Below are positions 4,120-6,585 of a DNA stretch of 6,585 bases, in pieces (positions within the stretch are counted from its first letter, which is position 1; the number at the start of each line of letters is the position of its first letter). The position numbers were made by a program, and so were the translations under genes. The DNA is from an uncultured Pseudorhodoferax sp. GTDB lineage: Bacteria > Pseudomonadota > Gammaproteobacteria > Burkholderiales > Burkholderiaceae. The stretch is taken from positions 1-6,585 of the forward strand of contig CAJYRH010000383.1 of the NCBI GenBank assembly GCA_913776795.1. Direction: 5' to 3'. The notes under the pieces were generated by a model. That model saw only the letters and a program-made list of their open reading frames with translations, was not told the origin of the DNA and did not search any database.

Positions 4120-6297
4120 TCAGAGGCCGTTGGCGGCAGCCTGCTTGCGGCGGCGCTGCCAGGCCAGTGCGGCCAGGCCCGCCAGTGCGGCGCCCAGGCC
4201 GCCACCGAGTGCGCCGCCACCACCGCTCTTGGGCGGCTCAGTGGGCGTCGTCGCTTCGGCGATGTCCAGGAAGGCGGCCGACACGGCGCCGGGCTTGCCG
4301 TCGCTGTTGGTGCCCTGCACGTAGACCATGTGGCGGCCCGGGGCCAGCGTCGAGGTGTCGATCTCGCCCACGGCCCGCTTGGTGGCGTCCGGGAAGTCCG
4401 ACTTGGCCTGGTCCGATGTCGTCAGGGTCAAGTCCTTGCCTTCAGCACCGGCTTCCCAAGGCATCTTGTCGATGTAGACCTTGGCCCCCGTCACGTTGTA
4501 GACCACCGGGTAGGGCGGCGGCAGGATGGTCGACTGGCCCGCGTTGCTGTAGCGGTAGCGGTTGTCGTCCACCAGCGCAGAGACGCTGACCTTGGTGCCT
4601 GCAGGGACGGCGGCGGTCTGCTCCACCTTCACATCGACGGTGTCGGGGCCGAACGGCAGCTGGTAGACGCGGTTCAGCGCACGGCTCATGTAATGGAAGC
4701 CGTTGAAGTTTTCCGGATAGGTCTCGCGGTCGAACACGCCGCAGTCCTCGTAGAACGATCGGCCCATTTCCACGGTGTACGACGGCGCGCCCAGGAAGCC
4801 GTAGAAGGCATCCTTGGTCGTGCCTTCGGTGTTGTAGCTGAGCAGCTGCTGCGAGGAGTAGTTGTTGTGGTAGGCCAGGCGTTGGGCGATGACGGCCATG
4901 CCCTTGTTGTTGGGCGTGTGGGTGTTGAAGCCGTTCTCGGTGCGCTCCACGCCCCAGGGCCACAGGATGGCGCGCGCATTGCTGTGCAGGTCGATGAACA
5001 TGCCGCCCGCGTAGTCCTCGGATGCGCCGGTCTGCCAGTCGAGCTCGCCGGTGCCGTTGTTGGCGCGGTTCTCGGGATTGCAGTAGGGGCCAGGGGTGCC
5101 CACCAGCGGCTTGCCCGTGCTGTCCACGGCCCACTTGTTGCGGCCGTCGGGCAGGGCGCCGCCTTCCCAGCGGCACTGGGCCTGGTTCCAGGTGCCGCGC
5201 ACGTAGTTCAGCACGGCCTGGGTCTCGGGCTCGGACGCCGGTCCGGTTCCGCGGAAGGTGTCGCCGCAGATGCTGCCGTCCGAGCCGCCGGCGCCGCCGG
5301 TGGCCCAGCCGAACGGGTAGTTGCGGTTCAGGTCCACGCCGGAGCCCAGCGGGCCGTTGCCGGTCGTGTTGGTGCAGAACGCCGTCGTGTAGTTCGTGTT
5401 CTTGCGTTGGCGCGAAGAGCGGTCCTGCTCGGCCAGCTTGCGGCCGTCGGGGTTGTGGATGATGTAGTGGTACTGGTTGTTGTCCAGCATCATCGTGGCG
5501 TTGGGGTCCTTGCCGTAGTTGTCCAGCAGCCACTCGATGAACTTGGTGCCGACTTCCTGCGGGGCGTACTCGCGCGCGTGGATGCCGCCGGTCCAGACCA
5601 TGCGCGGAACTTCCTTGCCCTGCTGCTTGGCGAAGTTGCCGACCACGATGGCACGCACGTCGTGCGGCTGGGCCGGGAACAGCGACAGGTTGAAGCGTTG
5701 CAGCCAGGTCGCCGGCAGGAACTTGGCCAGCAGGCCAGCGTAGCTGGACCAGGAGTTGTCGTACTGGTTGTTGACGACGGTGGGCTCCTTGATCTGCGTC
5801 TTCATCCAGGCCGGGCCGAGGTTCTTCAACTCGACCAGGTTGGGGTACTTGGCCTTGAGCTCGTCGAAGGTCGCGTAGGTCTGCTCCACCGTGCGGTAGC
5901 AGGCATGGGTGCCGTCGGCAATGGAGCTGGGCTGCTCGCGCGACGAGCGCTTGACGGCGCCCGAGGCCACGTCGCGGCTGCGCGATGCGATGAAGGCCTT
6001 GATGCGCTCGGTTTCCTCCACGTCGATCTGCACGCCGATGCCCAGCGCCTCGACCGCGTGCATCTCCTGGTCGCTGATCTCGGCGTGCACCGTGCGCGTC
6101 TTCTGGTCCACGTAGGGGTGGTCCAGCATGGCCGTCAGCTTGGACAGCTGGTCTTCCGAGGCGTAGGGGATCTTGACCGAGTAGACCTGGTCCGGATCAC
6201 TGCCGTGGGCATGGATGGCCCCGGCGGCGCAGGCGAAAACGACGCAGGCCACGATGGCTGCAACCGGTGTCAGGCGGGGCGGATGGATTCGCTTCAT
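4120..6297 (-). CDS. Secreted zinc carboxypeptidase, family M14, with C-terminal sorting tail
   Basis: A 725-residue metallocarboxypeptidase that should remove single residues from peptide C-termini. Residues 1-30 are a signal peptide (cleavage near AIHA|HG). About 37-125 looks like the N-terminal pro-domain. The catalytic domain spans about 130-545. Zinc ligands are H240 and E243 in G-I-H-A-R-E and H438 in I-D-L-H-S-N; the general base is E510 in S-Y-T-V-E-M-G. Substrate-carboxylate residues are R298, N324 and R325 (D-L-N-R-N), and Y488 matches Tyr248 of carboxypeptidase A at exactly 22 residues before the Glu. K495 falls at position 255, the specificity residue. An insertion of about 50 residues with C375 and C406 precedes H438. 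A beta-type domain (551-680) and a Gly-rich tail with a hydrophobic helix and RRRK (691-718) follow, resembling GlyGly-CTERM anchors. GAGGAG 10 bases upstream supports the start. It heads the gene cluster. Confidence 0.95.
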   Translation of the reverse strand: MKRIHPPRLTPVAAIVACVVFACAAGAIHAHGSDPDQVYSVKIPYASEDQLSKLTAMLDHPYVDQKTRTVHAEISDQEMHAVEALGIGVQIDVEETERIKAFIASRSRDVASGAVKRSSREQPSSIADGTHACYRTVEQTYATFDELKAKYPNLVELKNLGPAWMKTQIKEPTVVNNQYDNSWSSYAGLLAKFLPATWLQRFNLSLFPAQPHDVRAIVVGNFAKQQGKEVPRMVWTGGIHAREYAPQEVGTKFIEWLLDNYGKDPNATMMLDNNQYHYIIHNPDGRKLAEQDRSSRQRKNTNYTTAFCTNTTGNGPLGSGVDLNRNYPFGWATGGAGGSDGSICGDTFRGTGPASEPETQAVLNYVRGTWNQAQCRWEGGALPDGRNKWAVDSTGKPLVGTPGPYCNPENRANNGTGELDWQTGASEDYAGGMFIDLHSNARAILWPWGVERTENGFNTHTPNNKGMAVIAQRLAYHNNYSSQQLLSYNTEGTTKDAFYGFLGAPSYTVEMGRSFYEDCGVFDRETYPENFNGFHYMSRALNRVYQLPFGPDTVDVKVEQTAAVPAGTKVSVSALVDDNRYRYSNAGQSTILPPPYPVVYNVTGAKVYIDKMPWEAGAEGKDLTLTTSDQAKSDFPDATKRAVGEIDTSTLAPGRHMVYVQGTNSDGKPGAVSAAFLDIAEATTPTEPPKSGGGGALGGGLGAALAGLAALAWQRRRKQAAANGL
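4144..4230 (-). other. Coding segment for a GlyGly-CTERM-like sorting tail
   Basis: This part of the carboxypeptidase gene encodes residues 690-718: a Ser/Gly-rich stretch (SGGGGALGGG), about 15 hydrophobic residues (LGAALAGLAALAW), then QRRRK. This three-part layout is that of C-terminal sorting signals such as GlyGly-CTERM, which a rhombosortase processes in bacteria that export proteins by type II secretion. Other CTERM classes, or a plain membrane anchor, are not excluded. The partner protease is not in the window. Confidence 0.6.
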
Positions 6298-6307
6298 CGA
6301 ACGCTAA

Positions 6308-6313
6308 CTCCTC
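6308..6313 (-). promoter_or_regulatory. Ribosome binding site of the carboxypeptidase
   Basis: GAGGAG on the minus strand, 10 bases from the ATG at 6297-6295. The match is strong and the spacing slightly long. It fixes the start together with the signal peptide that begins MKRIH. Confidence 0.75.
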
Positions 6314-6464
6314 AACAGTGGACGTTTGGGCCGATGGCTGCGGACGCCGGGGCGCCTGCAGGCCCACGCTGGCCTCGAGCTCTTGGCGACCCTGACCGCG
6401 TCGCGGGATGGCTGCGACCAGGGGCACATGGAACACAAGGCAGATCGCGTGCCATCACCTGATT

Positions 6465-6478
6465 CGCGCCTCGGCGCG
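6465..6478. repeat. Short GC hairpin in the upstream region
   Basis: CGCGCC and GGCGCG flank a TC centre, a perfect 6-bp inverted repeat about 170 bases upstream of the carboxypeptidase. It could be a regulator site or chance in GC-rich DNA. Confidence 0.35.
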
Positions 6479-6527
6479 TGCAAGTGCTTGTTTTGAAAAG
6501 GGGCAGGTGCCAGTTGTCCCGCGCTCG

Positions 6528-6547
6528 GCGTTCGGGATCCCGAACGC
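6528..6547. promoter_or_regulatory. Perfect 20-bp palindrome, possible operator
   Basis: GCGTTCGGGATCCCGAACGC reads the same on both strands with no spacer, about 230 bases upstream of the carboxypeptidase start. Dimeric regulators bind sites of this kind. I do not recognise the family from the half-site GTTCGGGA. Its distance suggests it may serve a divergent gene off the right edge, or be a distant operator. As RNA it could fold into an 8-bp stem with a 4-base loop, but no T-tract follows, so a terminator is less likely. Confidence 0.5.
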
Positions 6548-6585
6548 GGGAAGGCCAGGCGGTCGGGCGGCCGTGCGGGCCGGGC

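Larger units (their letters stand above)
6298..6585. promoter_or_regulatory. Upstream region of the carboxypeptidase; probable promoter zone
   Basis: I see no supported gene in these 288 bases. A minus-strand open frame overlapping the carboxypeptidase start (6197-6436) has no sign of being real. The only A/T-richer patch is about 6485-6500. On the minus strand a TTGCAC follows it near 6484, but I cannot pair it with a convincing -10 box, so no promoter is called exactly. The region also holds a short GC hairpin (6465-6478) and a 20-bp palindrome (6528-6547). A divergent gene beyond the right edge could share this region. Confidence 0.45.

Noticed and set aside
6197..6436. A 79-codon minus-strand frame overlapping the carboxypeptidase start
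   Set aside because: It overlaps the signal-peptide coding region in another frame, has no recognisable protein features, and occupies the expected leader and promoter region.
3997..6462. An 821-codon open frame on the plus strand opposite the carboxypeptidase
   Set aside because: It is the antisense shadow of a clear M14 gene in GC-rich DNA, where stop codons are rare. Its translation is Gly/Val/Arg/His-rich with no recognisable domain.
6490..6520. A sigma-54 promoter suggested by TGGCAC on the minus strand
   Set aside because: The GC dinucleotide required at -12 is not present at the right spacing.
1..6585. CRISPR arrays, tRNA or rRNA genes, transposase genes
   Set aside because: I found no regularly spaced direct repeats, no tRNA cloverleaf or rRNA sequence, and no transposase-like protein in any frame.

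Overview
The window is GC-rich bacterial DNA with strong G/C preference at third codon positions. Every gene I can support lies on the minus strand, so transcription runs from high to low coordinates. The family mix fits a betaproteobacterium, probably Burkholderiales/Comamonadaceae-like: orphan GltI-type binding proteins, a Gly-rich lipoprotein, and a secreted M14 peptidase with a Gly-rich C-terminal sorting tail. This placement is inference; there is no rRNA or marker gene to settle it.

Layout in order of transcription: an upstream region of about 290 bases (6298-6585) with a perfect 20-bp palindrome; a secreted zinc carboxypeptidase of family M14 (4120-6297); a predicted outer-membrane lipoprotein with two tandem beta-rich domains (2234-4051); and two paralogous Glu/Asp-type (GltI-like, family 3) periplasmic amino-acid binding proteins (1143-2132 and 170-1075). 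At the left edge is a very unusual perfect inverted repeat with 72-bp arms (1-165). Its arm carries a ribosome binding site and what reads as the signal peptide of a further gene. Gaps between genes are about 68, 101, 67 and 23 bases, so one transcription unit is plausible, although most gaps contain GC-rich hairpins that could modulate expression of individual genes.

A working idea for the cluster is that the exported carboxypeptidase trims C-terminal residues from peptides, and the binding proteins capture the released amino acids for import. The residue at the specificity position of the carboxypeptidase (position 255 in bovine carboxypeptidase A numbering) is a lysine, which points to a preference for acidic C-terminal residues. 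That would match binding proteins of the glutamate/aspartate family. The lipoprotein could be a surface partner, but nothing in it shows a function. No permease or ATPase genes are present, so the binding proteins must borrow a transporter encoded elsewhere or lie next to one outside the window.

The left-edge inverted repeat may be real, but its layout is what a fold-back (snap-back) chimera at a contig end would produce, so sequence left of about 94 should be treated with caution.
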